DNA from: Rhizobiaceae bacterium
GTDB taxonomy: Bacteria; Pseudomonadota; Alphaproteobacteria; Rhizobiales; Rhizobiaceae
DNA length: 32,498 nt
Reading direction: 5' to 3'
Assembly: GCA_030065115.1 (NCBI GenBank)
Contig: JASJDO010000025.1
Location: 1-32,498, forward strand
A program made the position numbers and the translations under genes. Under the pieces are notes generated by a model. That model was not told the DNA's origin. It saw only the letters and a list, made by a program, of their open reading frames with translations, and did no database searches. Shown piece by piece: positions 1 through 8,478 of the stretch (the stretch's first letter is position 1; each line of letters opens with the position of its first letter).

Positions 1-1047
1 CACCACAATCGCATCATCCAGCCTATCGCCTTCAATTAGTAAAGCCACCTTGAGCTCAAATTCAGAGGGTTCTGTTGCCTCATTGAGCACTTCTAATGCA
101 GCATCAACACCTGTTTCATGATATGCAATAAGGGCAGGAAGAACTTGATCGGGGAGTTTGGCGAGTTGTTCGGCATATGCGGTTTCCGCTTTTGCTAACT
201 CGGTATTTCCAATATCCAAAGCCATAGACGCTGACAAACGATGAATCTTTGCTTGAACTTCATTTGTCAGTGTCTGCCACTCGGTTTGATTTGTCTTGAC
301 CTCAGTCAAGTAGGTTTTGAGTTCTGAACTGTTACCTGCTCTTCGACGGCTGACGTATATTTCAATTAGATCGCTTACAGATTTGTTGTTACTCTTTTTC
401 AGTGCATCAAGCTCATCAGGCGGACGTGTAGTAAAATCCGTTCCAAACAAACCAGCAGAGGGAGCGCGGCTGTCAATTACAACGGTTTTATAATGAGGAT
501 AATAATCAGGAAGTACCGTTGCGCCAAAAAATTCATAGACCAAACGTTCATCTTTGATGCAGATATCGTGAAGTTTTGAATTGAACCATGCCTGAAACTC
601 AATACCATGTCGCTTCAGCACTTTTTTCTGATTACGGACTTCATCATTGATTAGATCGTTATTTCCATCATGCGTAATCGCCAATATGAAGCGTTTTACA
701 CCTTTTTCTTTCCAGTGGATCTCAAACTCACCAAAAAAGTCATCAACCCAAGTTTTGATTTTTGCTGCTGTTACCGGTGTACGGTCATAGCATTTTGCCG
801 ACAAAAGTGTTTCAGTGTCTCCATCTGCGTTGAAACATTCTGCATCAACACCGAACTGCTTTTGCCCCTTTGAACACTTCAGTTCAAAACGTTCATATTT
901 CGGGAATACAAGATTGCAGAGTTTTCTCGTAAATTCTTCAAATCTAGTTTCACCAATCTCCTTAAATGGTAGATAAATTGATTTTGAAGGACTTACGTTC
1001 GCTTTGATATTTTTTGATGATTTCGTTTTTCTTTTACTGATTGCCAC
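1..1047 (-). CDS. Partial protein with N-terminal Mrr/PDDEXK-like nuclease domain, probable defence effector
   Basis: 349 codons are open from GTG (1045-1047) to the left edge, so the C-terminus is missing. An in-frame TGA lies directly before the GTG, AAGG sits about 7 nt upstream, and no in-frame ATG occurs near the 5' end, so GTG is the start. Residues ~30-160 look like the Mrr-like domain found at the N-terminus of STAND-NTPase and TPR defence proteins: FEEFTRKLC, then KGQKQFGVDAE, then LLSAKCY, then GVKRFILAITHD, then HGIEFQAW, ending near YEFFG. The acidic residue of GVD and the lysine of SAK match D...(E/Q)xK, but the usual Q or E is Ser here. Residues ~215-349 are helical and TPR-like. 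The gene looks A+T richer than the chromosomal genes to the right and lies behind an integrase, which suggests transfer. Domain call is by motif recognition only; the effector or sensor half lies outside the window. Confidence 0.72.
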   Translation of the reverse strand, partial: MAISKRKTKSSKNIKANVSPSKSIYLPFKEIGETRFEEFTRKLCNLVFPKYERFELKCSKGQKQFGVDAECFNADGDTETLLSAKCYDRTPVTAAKIKTWVDDFFGEFEIHWKEKGVKRFILAITHDGNNDLINDEVRNQKKVLKRHGIEFQAWFNSKLHDICIKDERLVYEFFGATVLPDYYPHYKTVVIDSRAPSAGLFGTDFTTRPPDELDALKKSNNKSVSDLIEIYVSRRRAGNSSELKTYLTEVKTNQTEWQTLTNEVQAKIHRLSASMALDIGNTELAKAETAYAEQLAKLPDQVLPALIAYHETGVDAALEVLNEATEPSEFELKVALLIEGDRLDDAIVV

Positions 1048-1289
1048 TCACTTACCTTAATAAAGTAAATCATGTCCACTTCATACGTTCTAAGAATTTA
1101 TCAGTTTTCTCAACGTAAAAATATACAGATATTTATAGTTCCCAAGTTTTAGACTATCGAAGCTCAATATGAAGCATCTTAAGGCTGGATTAAATGTCCG
1201 CTTCTGTTCCTGCCGTCGAAAACAGCCACAATTCGCAAAAGGCAACCTTTCCCCAAAAATTACCTTTTGATCGGACCATCTTCTTAAAA

Positions 1290-2429
1290 CTAAGACACAA
1301 AATTCGCCCATTTTTCCATCAGCTCTCTTCTCTTGTCTAACCTGTCTGATCTCTGATACGCACCTACTATTCCGGTGTCCACTTTGTGACCAAGGCAGCT
1401 TTCTTTGACTTCAAACGGCATGTCTGTTTGTTCTTCCACCCATGTTCTAAATGAGGCTCGGAAACCGTGCGGGCGGTAATCATATCCTTCGCGGATCATA
1501 AGTTGTGCCATTGCCGCGTCCGACATTGCTTTGCCAGTTGGAGAAGAAAACAAGAAGTCTGATGTTGAATGCTGTTTGGCCTGTTCGATAATCTTCAGGC
1601 ATTCATCATCAAGAGGCACTCGGCGCTCAACGCCAGTCTTGGTTCTTTCAGCTGGTATTATCCAAATACCGCCTTCAAACTCATCTTTGTTCGCCAGTCT
1701 GACTTCACTAGTGCGAGTGACCGTAAGAATAAGTAACCGGAGTGCCAAACAAGATTGATATGGCTGCTTTGACAACCAACGATAGAAAGCTGGCAACTCA
1801 TTGTATGGCATGGCCGGAATATGCTTCACTTCATGTCGTTGCTTACCCAGCAAGGCGCGTGCTTTCATAACCGCTTGCAAATCAACATCGATATCAAGCG
1901 CGGCGGCGTGTTTCAACGTGAGGCTAAGACGGTTCATTGCCTTGCGTGCCGTGTCTGCTTTTGTATGCCAGATTGGTTCAAGTACATTCTTGATCTTGTG
2001 TTGGTCCAAATCTTCAATTGCTATTTTTCCGATTTTGGGAAGCACATGCAGGCTGAGTGGTGACATCCAACGCCCTGCTATGCCATCACCTTTCAATTCA
2101 GCTTGCCGAGCTTCAAAACATCCCTGTACCGCTTCTGAAACAGTCAAGCGATGGGCGCGTTGCCTACGCTTTTTCCGTTCTTCTATCGGATCAATTCCAA
2201 ACCGTGCGCTGCGCCGAGCATTAGCCGCATGTTCTCTGGCTTCGGCTATAGTCACATCAGGCCACGGCCCAATTCCCATTTCTCTACGGCGGCCATCCAC
2301 CACAAATCTGAGAAACCAGCGCCCCCAACTACGGTTACGTTTATGGAGCCACAAACCTTGGCCGTCACCGTATTTTCCAGCTTCCAGTTTCTTGGTTTGC
2401 ATGGCTGTTAGTGCATGTCGCTTCGTCAT
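1290..2429 (-). CDS. P4-type tyrosine-recombinase integrase
   Basis: 379 aa from ATG 2427-2429, with AGGG 8 nt upstream. A GTG nine bases further up (2438) overlaps that ribosome site and is less likely. Residues ~5-90 are the DUF4102-type arm-binding domain (KYGDGQGLWL, WFLRF, MGIGPWPDVTIAEAR). The middle is the SAM-like core-binding domain. The C-terminal catalytic domain shows Arg239 (TRTSEVR), Lys264 (ERTKTG), His321 and Arg324 (HGFR), His348 (GHK) and Tyr358 (AYQRSD), so the active site is complete. Such enzymes integrate and excise genomic islands or satellite prophages. No tRNA gene is visible beside it; the nearest chromosomal gene is the flippase, whose stop codon is 158 bp upstream of this start. 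Together with the nuclease-domain gene it suggests an element continuing past the left edge. Confidence 0.93.
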   Translation of the reverse strand: MTKRHALTAMQTKKLEAGKYGDGQGLWLHKRNRSWGRWFLRFVVDGRRREMGIGPWPDVTIAEAREHAANARRSARFGIDPIEERKKRRQRAHRLTVSEAVQGCFEARQAELKGDGIAGRWMSPLSLHVLPKIGKIAIEDLDQHKIKNVLEPIWHTKADTARKAMNRLSLTLKHAAALDIDVDLQAVMKARALLGKQRHEVKHIPAMPYNELPAFYRWLSKQPYQSCLALRLLILTVTRTSEVRLANKDEFEGGIWIIPAERTKTGVERRVPLDDECLKIIEQAKQHSTSDFLFSSPTGKAMSDAAMAQLMIREGYDYRPHGFRASFRTWVEEQTDMPFEVKESCLGHKVDTGIVGAYQRSDRLDKRRELMEKWANFVS

Positions 2430-2462
2430 AGAAACCACCCTTTTGAAAATCAGGAATCGAAC

Positions 2463-2500
2463 TTTTTGACCAATGGCAAAACCACCTTTTGGGTCAAAAA
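2463..2500. repeat. Inverted repeat in the integrase leader
   Basis: Perfect 9-bp inverted repeat: TTTTTGACC at 2463-2471 and GGTCAAAAA at 2492-2500, with a 20-nt spacer, 34-71 bp upstream of the integrase ATG. On the minus strand each arm reads as or near TTGAC-like sequence, so it could be a binding site for an element-encoded regulator or integrase overlapping the int promoter. Seen directly; the function is a guess. Confidence 0.4.
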
Positions 2501-2594
2501 ACTATGATTTTCTATGACTGCAAATAATCACATTCATGTCAATTAGTGATTATTTTTCAATATGTTATGAGGTTGTATGAGACACTATGATTTT
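2501..2594. repeat. 11-bp direct repeat at the element/chromosome boundary
   Basis: ACTATGATTTT occurs at 2501-2511 and again at 2584-2594. The right copy covers the stop codon and last two to three codons of the flippase gene. A repeat that regenerates the end of a gene is what integration into a 3' end can leave, but both copies lie on the same side of the integrase, so they cannot be the outer attL/attR pair of the present element. They may be a remnant, an arm site or chance. Confidence 0.3.
2522..2555. repeat. 10-bp perfect inverted repeat beside the flippase stop
   Basis: AAATAATCAC (2522-2531) is the exact reverse complement of GTGATTATTT (2546-2555), with a 14-nt spacer. On the plus strand the hairpin runs into a short T tract; on the minus strand it does not. 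It may be a weak terminator, or a recombination or directionality-factor site. The spacer is longer than the 6-8 bp usual for a tyrosine-recombinase core. Confidence 0.4.
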
Positions 2595-3952
2595 TGCGAT
2601 TTTTTCAGGCGGGGGGCACCAGAAACAGCTAGGCGAGGCATGCTTGGAAGCCTCCATCTTCCAGATGTTGGCGCAATGCCTGACAAGATTGAGCAGTCTA
2701 TTCCGGTTTTCTTCATGGCCACATACCAAAGGACAGCAGAGATAATAAGGTTTGCGCCGGTATAACCAATCGCAGCGGCCAATATTCCCAAAGTGCCAAA
2801 CGTAGAAATCACAAACGCAATCGCTACCAGCAGTCCGACTAAACTCACCCACAATGTTGCTGTGTGCAACTGATGGATGGCAAGTATCAACGGTGCCGGG
2901 CCGAAAAGAGAGCGAATAATCATGGTCGCTGAGACAATCAGCAGTACAGGCATTCCAATTGAGATGTTGATCGAAAAAATCCCCAGCAACCAATCACCCA
3001 ATATCGCAAATCCTGTCATAACCGCAATGGAATAAACTAGTGAAGCGATATTTAGCTGGGAGAGTTTTCTGACCACTTCCTTTTTGTTTCCGGTTGCTGC
3101 ACCGCCTGCAATCTCCGGCATCATCAGCATGTGGATGGTGCGCATTCCAAACCCGGCAAGCACACGATATCGGAAACATATGTGGAGTATCGCGATTTCA
3201 ACCGAACCGGCAAGTAGACTGGTCAGCAACAAGACAACATCGATCATGAAGTCCCAAAGCAATGAAATACCCATCCAGGGCAGCGACGCTTTCTTCCATT
3301 TTGCTTCATCTGTTTTCAAATGCGCACTTCGCAAATCCTGATGTAGTCTGCGATCTCGAACAAGGACAAACCCCAAAGTCAGCCAAAGCGAAAGTGTGAG
3401 CAGCCACAAAATTCCACTGACATCAACAACAATGCCCGAAGACAGAAAGAAGAACGAAAGAAGAAGAAACAGGGTCGGGCGAACCAATGTATCAGGCAGA
3501 AGGCCAGCCACCTGTTTTTTCATTCCGACCAGAACGGCTCCGTTTAGCCCCAAAAGCGCGGTCGCACCTGCAGACGCGAGCAGAGCAGGCGCCATCCAAA
3601 CAGGAAGATTATGAAAACCATTGGGAAAACCGGCGTAGATAACCGCTGAGCCGACCGCAAACAGTGTCAGCAGCACCCCACTCTGCCTCACTGCCGTCTG
3701 GACAAACCCTCTAAACAATTCGGGCTGATCCTTGGCTACATATTCAGCAACAAATATGGGGGCAATCGCGGGAAATCCTCTCGAGGCGACGGTGGCAAGA
3801 ATACTGACCAAAGAAACGAAAATGGCGAACTTGGCCAATGCGTCGAGCCCCAGATACCGAACGATCAACCAATTAATCGCAAACAGAGAACCTGCACCAA
3901 CGATGCGTGCGAGAAAAATGGTTCCAAAACTGATTGCTTGCCGAAAGCGCAT
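2585..3952 (-). CDS. Wzx/MATE-like polysaccharide (lipid-linked substrate) flippase
   Basis: 455 aa, ATG 3950-3952, with GAGGG 5 nt upstream. It has about 12-14 hydrophobic segments over the whole length, starting with GTIFLARIVGAGSLFAINWL, and the weakly conserved look of polysaccharide-biosynthesis (MviN/MATE superfamily) flippases, for which 400-500 residues is usual. These proteins turn lipid-linked oligosaccharides or related carriers across the inner membrane. It is the last gene of the long minus-strand operon, 12 bp after the FemAB-like gene. The C-terminal tail is short and basic (RLKKSQKS), and its stop codon lies inside an 11-bp repeat near the integrase, so the original 3' end may have been altered by integration. 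No glycosyltransferase or polymerase is next to it, so the cargo is unknown. Confidence 0.82.
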   Translation of the reverse strand: MRFRQAISFGTIFLARIVGAGSLFAINWLIVRYLGLDALAKFAIFVSLVSILATVASRGFPAIAPIFVAEYVAKDQPELFRGFVQTAVRQSGVLLTLFAVGSAVIYAGFPNGFHNLPVWMAPALLASAGATALLGLNGAVLVGMKKQVAGLLPDTLVRPTLFLLLSFFFLSSGIVVDVSGILWLLTLSLWLTLGFVLVRDRRLHQDLRSAHLKTDEAKWKKASLPWMGISLLWDFMIDVVLLLTSLLAGSVEIAILHICFRYRVLAGFGMRTIHMLMMPEIAGGAATGNKKEVVRKLSQLNIASLVYSIAVMTGFAILGDWLLGIFSINISIGMPVLLIVSATMIIRSLFGPAPLILAIHQLHTATLWVSLVGLLVAIAFVISTFGTLGILAAAIGYTGANLIISAVLWYVAMKKTGIDCSILSGIAPTSGRWRLPSMPRLAVSGAPRLKKSQKS

Positions 3953-3964
3953 TGCAGCCCTCTA

Positions 3965-5125
3965 TCAAGCTTTTGATCGAATTCGGTGCATGGCTTGCTT
4001 GACGATTGCCAGGGCATTCCGAGCTTCAAAGGCTGCGAAGCCGATCATTTTGGCTGTGAGCGACCGCGCAAAATGATATCTTGGCGCGGCTATCTGGATA
4101 ATGCCCGACTTTCCCACGAATCCTTTCTTGAACTGGTGGAGACCGGTGTCATTATCGTTTCCACCCAAATCGTACCAATCAATTTCACCCCTCGAAATCA
4201 GGTATTCTGCCATCCACCAATGAAGTGCGTAACCGGCCTTGAGTTTCAGAGCACGGTCATCTGTCGCTCCAAACATATAGCTGGCCACATTTCCAGTAAC
4301 ATGGAACACACCACCTGCCGTTATCCGGCCATCGTGTCTAACAAGAACAATTTTAGGCTTTGCACCACTCGGGCTTGATGTAACAAACTCTTCAAGGGAA
4401 CCGATGGCGGAGGAATCAAAAAATTGCTTCCGGGCCATCATTTTCTCATAGAGTTTAAGAAACTCCATGAGACCGCTTTCCGTGTCATCAACCTCAATCT
4501 CAAACTCGTTTTTGAGCGACTTTCTCAGATTATAACGCCATTTCTGGTCGAGCTTAGTCATAAGCGTTTCAGGGCTTTCCTGCACGTTTACCAGATATCT
4601 TTCAGGTGAGGGCAACCCGCCACCAACTGCAAAACCCAACTCGGTCAATATCGACTCACATTGGTCAGAAGAGTTCGGGTTCGCAACAGGCATGACCGTC
4701 AGATGAAAATTGCGCCGTACGCAATACTCCTGCTTCAGACACTCAAGTATGTCGGAATACAACGCGCCATTGAACTTTTGACCATGCTTGTGAAATACCG
4801 GCCCCCATTTGAGAATGGCAATGCCCGATTTGGTGAATGGGATCTTCTTTACGATCATGGCCGCACCACCAATGGGTAGGCCATTACTCAGAAAAATTGG
4901 AAACTCAGTGTTTTCCCGGCCCCAATGTCCGGTATTAAAGCAGCCCATTTGTTCGGGGATAATATCTGAGAAACCGGATGCTATTTCATCCCAAGCTGCA
5001 GCATCGACAAACTTCAGTTCAATCTTACTTGGCGACCGATTTTCATTCACCTGCACCTTCGCCTTTGTGTCTCTCCGCTCAGAAGCAAATGAGCGAGATC
5101 CAATATCAAAATATGAGATAGTCAT
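3965..5125 (-). CDS. FemAB-like / BioF2-type acyl- or aminoacyl-transferase
   Basis: 386 aa, ATG 5123-5125, overlapping the stop of the ATP-grasp gene (ATGA), with GGAG 8 nt upstream. It has the double-GNAT layout of FemAB-related proteins. Near residue 190 is the WRYNLRKSLKN segment, and in the second half are GGVFHVTGN, YMFGATDD, YALHWWMAEYLISRG, and the family hallmark YDLGGND followed by LHQFKKGFVG. FemAB proteins move amino acids from aminoacyl-tRNA to lipid II; the wider BioF2 group, often found in exopolysaccharide and exosortase clusters, transfers uncharacterised acyl or aminoacyl groups. No signal peptide is seen, so it should act in the cytoplasm on a precursor. Its position between a ligase and a flippase suggests it decorates the molecule the flippase exports. 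The exact donor and acceptor cannot be read from sequence. Confidence 0.85.
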   Translation of the reverse strand: MTISYFDIGSRSFASERRDTKAKVQVNENRSPSKIELKFVDAAAWDEIASGFSDIIPEQMGCFNTGHWGRENTEFPIFLSNGLPIGGAAMIVKKIPFTKSGIAILKWGPVFHKHGQKFNGALYSDILECLKQEYCVRRNFHLTVMPVANPNSSDQCESILTELGFAVGGGLPSPERYLVNVQESPETLMTKLDQKWRYNLRKSLKNEFEIEVDDTESGLMEFLKLYEKMMARKQFFDSSAIGSLEEFVTSSPSGAKPKIVLVRHDGRITAGGVFHVTGNVASYMFGATDDRALKLKAGYALHWWMAEYLISRGEIDWYDLGGNDNDTGLHQFKKGFVGKSGIIQIAAPRYHFARSLTAKMIGFAAFEARNALAIVKQAMHRIRSKA

Positions 5126-6369
5126 GTAGGTCTCCGGTGGTCGTTCGCATATATCGTATTTTCACCCGGCGATATTTTTGGTTTTCGCCACCGTGTCAGG
5201 CGCGGTACAAAATTCCACAGGGCATGAAGCGCCGGGCTCGGATCCCTGAAGCTGAAAACCATGTGCACATCGGAACGAATTGAAGTGAGTAAAGCTCTGC
5301 CAATCCAGCGGATCAGTGACGTCAAGCCCACCTCACCTTTCAGAAAAGCAACTTTGGCACCCATCAAATCGCCCGTGGTCCAGCAATATTTCAAACCCGA
5401 AGTGCCAATTATGTGCTTGGTGTCAGACTTACCGTTAACCACGCGCTCCAGATTAAAACCGGCCAGATCGAGCCCAACATGCTCGGGAAGCGCGTGATTG
5501 CCAGCAATACGAGGATTGATTTCCAGAAAGGAAGAAGCTCCTGTTGTTTCGTTCACCAGAAACTGCGCGCATCCAATACCTGAGTAGTTCAATGCACCTA
5601 CCAGTCTTTCGGTCTGCTCAATTATAGGCCCTGTTGCCTCCAATGTGCGGCCCTCAACCGCCAAACCGGTATCATCCGCCTTGTCAGTTCGATCGATAAC
5701 CGCATGCAAAACACGCGTGATTTTTCCGTCAAACGCTGCAAAATAGACATTGTGCCGCTTTCCCAAAAACTTGCGCTGCAACAACAGCGTCTGATGCTCC
5801 AGGTTGTTTCTCCTGAAGAATGCGACCATTTCGTTTTCGTCATTGATGCAAACAGCTTTGTTTCCGTCTATGCGCTGTGTTGAATCTTTGGGGCGTGCAA
5901 TAAGTGGAAACCCAACTCTGTCCCGCGATGCTTTCAATGCTTCACCCATACCGCGGGTACAAGCAAATTCCGCTGTATCGACGTTGTTGGCAGATGCCAG
6001 ATCCAACATAAAGGTTTTGTCGAGACACCTCTTCACCAAATCGCTCTTCATCGTAACAATGTGAGGCAAGTTCAAAAAGAGCTCTTCATTCTCAGCAATT
6101 ATTCGAACGTATTCTTCGGAAACCGGAAAGATTGCATAGAGTTCAGGATTCTGATTGGCATACTCATTGAGCTCTTCAGCCAATCTGCTTGCTCCTTCGT
6201 TCAATGACGAATGGTCCCACATTTCAGAAACACACGAACTGAACTGACACAATCGTTCACACCCATGGGTACCCACAACCACCTTGTAACCGAGTGCGTT
6301 GAACTTTCGGGCCATGACGAGAGAGGGCCTATAATTTCCCAGAAGAAGAATTGATTTTCTCTCTGTCAC
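5122..6369 (-). CDS. ATP-grasp carboxylate-amine ligase
   Basis: 415 aa starting at GTG 6367-6369, chosen because AAAGGAGAG lies just upstream and the start overlaps the stop of the preceding gene. The N-terminus has a pre-ATP-grasp Rossmann-like fold (ILLLGNYRPSLVMARKF). The ATP-grasp core includes PLIARPKDS (Lys161), LLLQRKFLGKRHNVYF and the Mg-binding FLEINPRIAGN (Glu283, Asn285), all of which look intact. It resembles the carbamoyl-phosphate-synthase-large-chain-like ligases (COG0458/PylC-like) that join a carboxylate to an amine through an acyl phosphate. The next gene, overlapping by 4 bp, is a FemAB-like transferase, so the two probably act in turn on one substrate. The real substrate is unknown; sugar-acid amidation or dipeptide formation are both possible. 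Confidence 0.87.
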   Translation of the reverse strand: MTERKSILLLGNYRPSLVMARKFNALGYKVVVGTHGCERLCQFSSCVSEMWDHSSLNEGASRLAEELNEYANQNPELYAIFPVSEEYVRIIAENEELFLNLPHIVTMKSDLVKRCLDKTFMLDLASANNVDTAEFACTRGMGEALKASRDRVGFPLIARPKDSTQRIDGNKAVCINDENEMVAFFRRNNLEHQTLLLQRKFLGKRHNVYFAAFDGKITRVLHAVIDRTDKADDTGLAVEGRTLEATGPIIEQTERLVGALNYSGIGCAQFLVNETTGASSFLEINPRIAGNHALPEHVGLDLAGFNLERVVNGKSDTKHIIGTSGLKYCWTTGDLMGAKVAFLKGEVGLTSLIRWIGRALLTSIRSDVHMVFSFRDPSPALHALWNFVPRLTRWRKPKISPGENTIYANDHRRPT

Positions 6370-7097
6370 ACCAGCTCTCCTTTCACCTGTTCCTTGAGCA
6401 GGCTAACGAAACTGGTGATATGAAAAGAGGTCCAGCAGAAAATTCCGAAAAACTTTGCGCTATCCTCGAGCAGTACGAGCATGGGGTTAAGGCTGTGAAA
6501 CACAACATCGACAGCTATGCTGATTGCAAGAGCAGTCGCTCCCATTGCCAAAATCCAAAAGTCCCGCCTCAAAATTTGTCTGATATTCAACGCAGCGTAA
6601 GAACACCCCAAGATCAGGTAAATCGAGATGACCAGATTTTGTGGAACTCCGAAGGATGGCAACACTGTCTCATGAAGAAGAAACGCATCATCCAGTCCGA
6701 TCCAACCCGTCAACAAACCACAGAACAAAGGGAAGAGTATTGTTTGAACCTTTGCTTGAGTCAGGAACAGCACCGCTGCAACAAACAAGCCGATTGCAGC
6801 TGTTGCCGCCCATAACAATATGCCCGCGGTTGATACGAATCCATAGTGAGAATGGCAGCAATCACCTGACAGTTCCGCCGCCGTCAATGGATCAAGAAAC
6901 ATCCATTTTGGATCAACCCAGGGCTGGAACACAACGGCAGCGAGGAACAACGTCGGCAGGATGAACGTAACAATTCTTATCCACCAGTCTGAACTTGAAG
7001 TCTCTCGACTGAAAATGCTTTTTAGAGTGAGGACCGGGTCCACTACGTGCTGATCTGAACGAATCCGGGTTCTCATCGATTGTACCAATGTGTTCAT
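6366..7097 (-). CDS. Six-span integral membrane protein of unknown function
   Basis: 243 aa, ATG 7095-7097, 4 bp after the stop of the upstream acyltransferase gene. I do not recognise the family. Hydrophobic spans lie at about 39-60, 87-112, 117-135, 153-170, 180-200 and 214-234. Charged or polar residues sit at the span ends in a pattern suggestive of a catalytic or metal site: Asp136-Asp137, His142-Glu143, His201, Glu211-Asp212, Lys215, His226. Two cysteines (Cys80-Cys81) followed by HSH lie in the first large loop, probably periplasmic. It may be a membrane hydrolase or transferase working on the carrier-linked substrate of this operon, or just a structural partner. Real gene because of its overlaps on both sides and clear membrane composition; the function is open. 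Confidence 0.8.
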   Translation of the reverse strand: MNTLVQSMRTRIRSDQHVVDPVLTLKSIFSRETSSSDWWIRIVTFILPTLFLAAVVFQPWVDPKWMFLDPLTAAELSGDCCHSHYGFVSTAGILLWAATAAIGLFVAAVLFLTQAKVQTILFPLFCGLLTGWIGLDDAFLLHETVLPSFGVPQNLVISIYLILGCSYAALNIRQILRRDFWILAMGATALAISIAVDVVFHSLNPMLVLLEDSAKFFGIFCWTSFHITSFVSLLKEQVKGELV

Positions 7098-7101
7098 ATC
7101 G

Positions 7102-8478
7102 CTAGTTCTCCCGAGACATCATGACATGTGGATGATCGTTGCACCGGTCCTTGAAAACAGTTGGGTTGACAGCATTCACCGCACCCGCTTTGACGCTCAC
7201 CGTTTCCCCATTGAAATTTATTGAGGCTGCATCCACGTTGGCCCGCAAAAACTTCTTCACCAACCCTGACAGAAATGGTGAATTCATCACTCCTGTCTTG
7301 ATTTCCTGACGGGATCGTACGTAGACGCCATAAAGGCTGCCTCTCCAAGACAAAGGCACCATATGATTCGTCATGGGCAAACTATGATCGCACCATTGAT
7401 ACTTGTAAGGTTCATCTCCCAACAAAAAATCATATTGATTGAGACCTGAGCGGGACGCTAATTCGAGGGTCTTGACCAACAACTGAGTCCCAACTGAGTA
7501 TTTGCCCGGAACATCTGGGGAATAGGCAGATACCAGATAGTAAAAATTCTGATTTGCAACAAATGCGAGCATTCCCGCTACCATTCTACCATTGCAAAAC
7601 AACCCAAACACGTTCAGTGAGTCTTTTGCAGAATCATTCACCGATGAACAAATCGCGTCACGGGTAATACTTGGCGATGTTTCGTTTCCAAATGGATTTC
7701 GAGAACCATTTCTCCTGAGCTGAACCGTTTTCCAATCAAGAATTTGATTGGTATATTCAACCTTCAAGTTCTGGTTGCGAATTTGCCTAAAAGAGATTTC
7801 TCCCAGCATACCGAAAGACCGTGTCTTGCTGCGCAATCTGGATCTCGACTTTTTTGAACGAACCCGTTCAAAAACCGATTTCCAATTCCGTGAGAGTTTC
7901 AAAACATGCGAACCATATTCTGCGGGCCATTGGTTTACACCATCCGCGAAGAGCCATTCCAAGGCATCATAGGCCCCGGAATTTCGAGTGAGGTACACTG
8001 AATCGAGATTTGGGATTTCAGACCGCAGTATTTCGACCAGTTGATTGAAAAATCCCGGACGGATTTGCTGGGCAAACGTCCGATCCAAAATCATTCCGTT
8101 ATAATCAGAAACATTTTCACCGACCCATTTCAGGTGATTGCCGAATACGTTTGTCTCCAAAACAAGAGGCAAAGCGAATACTAACCGACCGTGAACTCGT
8201 CCCGCCACGATTAACGGTCTGCATTTGCCAAACAGGCCGGATTGAGAACTGGACTGACAATAAGAATATAGTGTCTTTATCCATGAGAAACGCTGAAAAG
8301 GTGATGAATTGCTGTGCTGCTCAAGCTCAATCCAGGCATTTTCCAAGCCATCAAGGGAATTGTGAAATTCGACCTCGAATCCGGTTAAGGGGGAACGCAA
8401 CCCGCGAGACACTGGCAACCTACGCAAGGTCTTCGGTGTATTAATCAAGCCTCTATTAAGTTCCACAGTTTGCATCAT
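7102..8478 (-). CDS. BioF2/CelD-type GNAT acyltransferase
   Basis: 458 aa, ATG 8476-8478 (a second ATG follows at once), with GAAG a few bases upstream. The protein has the BioF2-like (PF13480) architecture often called cellulose-biosynthesis CelD-like: an N-terminal GNAT half (SPFQRFSWIKTLYSYCQ, VGENVSDYNGMILD), a basic linker (RSKKSRSRLRSKTR, about 190-203), then the core NGRMVAGMLAFVANQNFYYL, VGTQLLVKTLELA and YDFLLGDEPYKYQW. The last motif is typical of this group. Members sit in exopolysaccharide and surface-polymer clusters, where they are thought to acylate carrier-linked precursors. It is a second GNAT-fold transferase in the operon, with the other member (3965-5125) of the FemAB subtype. 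The C-terminal ~60 residues beyond the fold are unassigned. Confidence 0.83.
   Translation of the reverse strand: MMQTVELNRGLINTPKTLRRLPVSRGLRSPLTGFEVEFHNSLDGLENAWIELEQHSNSSPFQRFSWIKTLYSYCQSSSQSGLFGKCRPLIVAGRVHGRLVFALPLVLETNVFGNHLKWVGENVSDYNGMILDRTFAQQIRPGFFNQLVEILRSEIPNLDSVYLTRNSGAYDALEWLFADGVNQWPAEYGSHVLKLSRNWKSVFERVRSKKSRSRLRSKTRSFGMLGEISFRQIRNQNLKVEYTNQILDWKTVQLRRNGSRNPFGNETSPSITRDAICSSVNDSAKDSLNVFGLFCNGRMVAGMLAFVANQNFYYLVSAYSPDVPGKYSVGTQLLVKTLELASRSGLNQYDFLLGDEPYKYQWCDHSLPMTNHMVPLSWRGSLYGVYVRSRQEIKTGVMNSPFLSGLVKKFLRANVDAASINFNGETVSVKAGAVNAVNPTVFKDRCNDHPHVMMSREN

Noticed and set aside
1090-1311. 73-codon minus-strand frame overlapping the integrase 3' end
   Set aside because: It starts inside the integrase gene in another frame, has no ribosome site beyond chance and no recognisable composition or motif. 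The 242-bp gap 1048-1289 otherwise shows nothing clear.
2440-2475. tRNA-like fragment (GAATCGAAC) next to the integrase as an attachment site
   Set aside because: Only a few bases resemble a T-loop; no acceptor or anticodon stem can be drawn.
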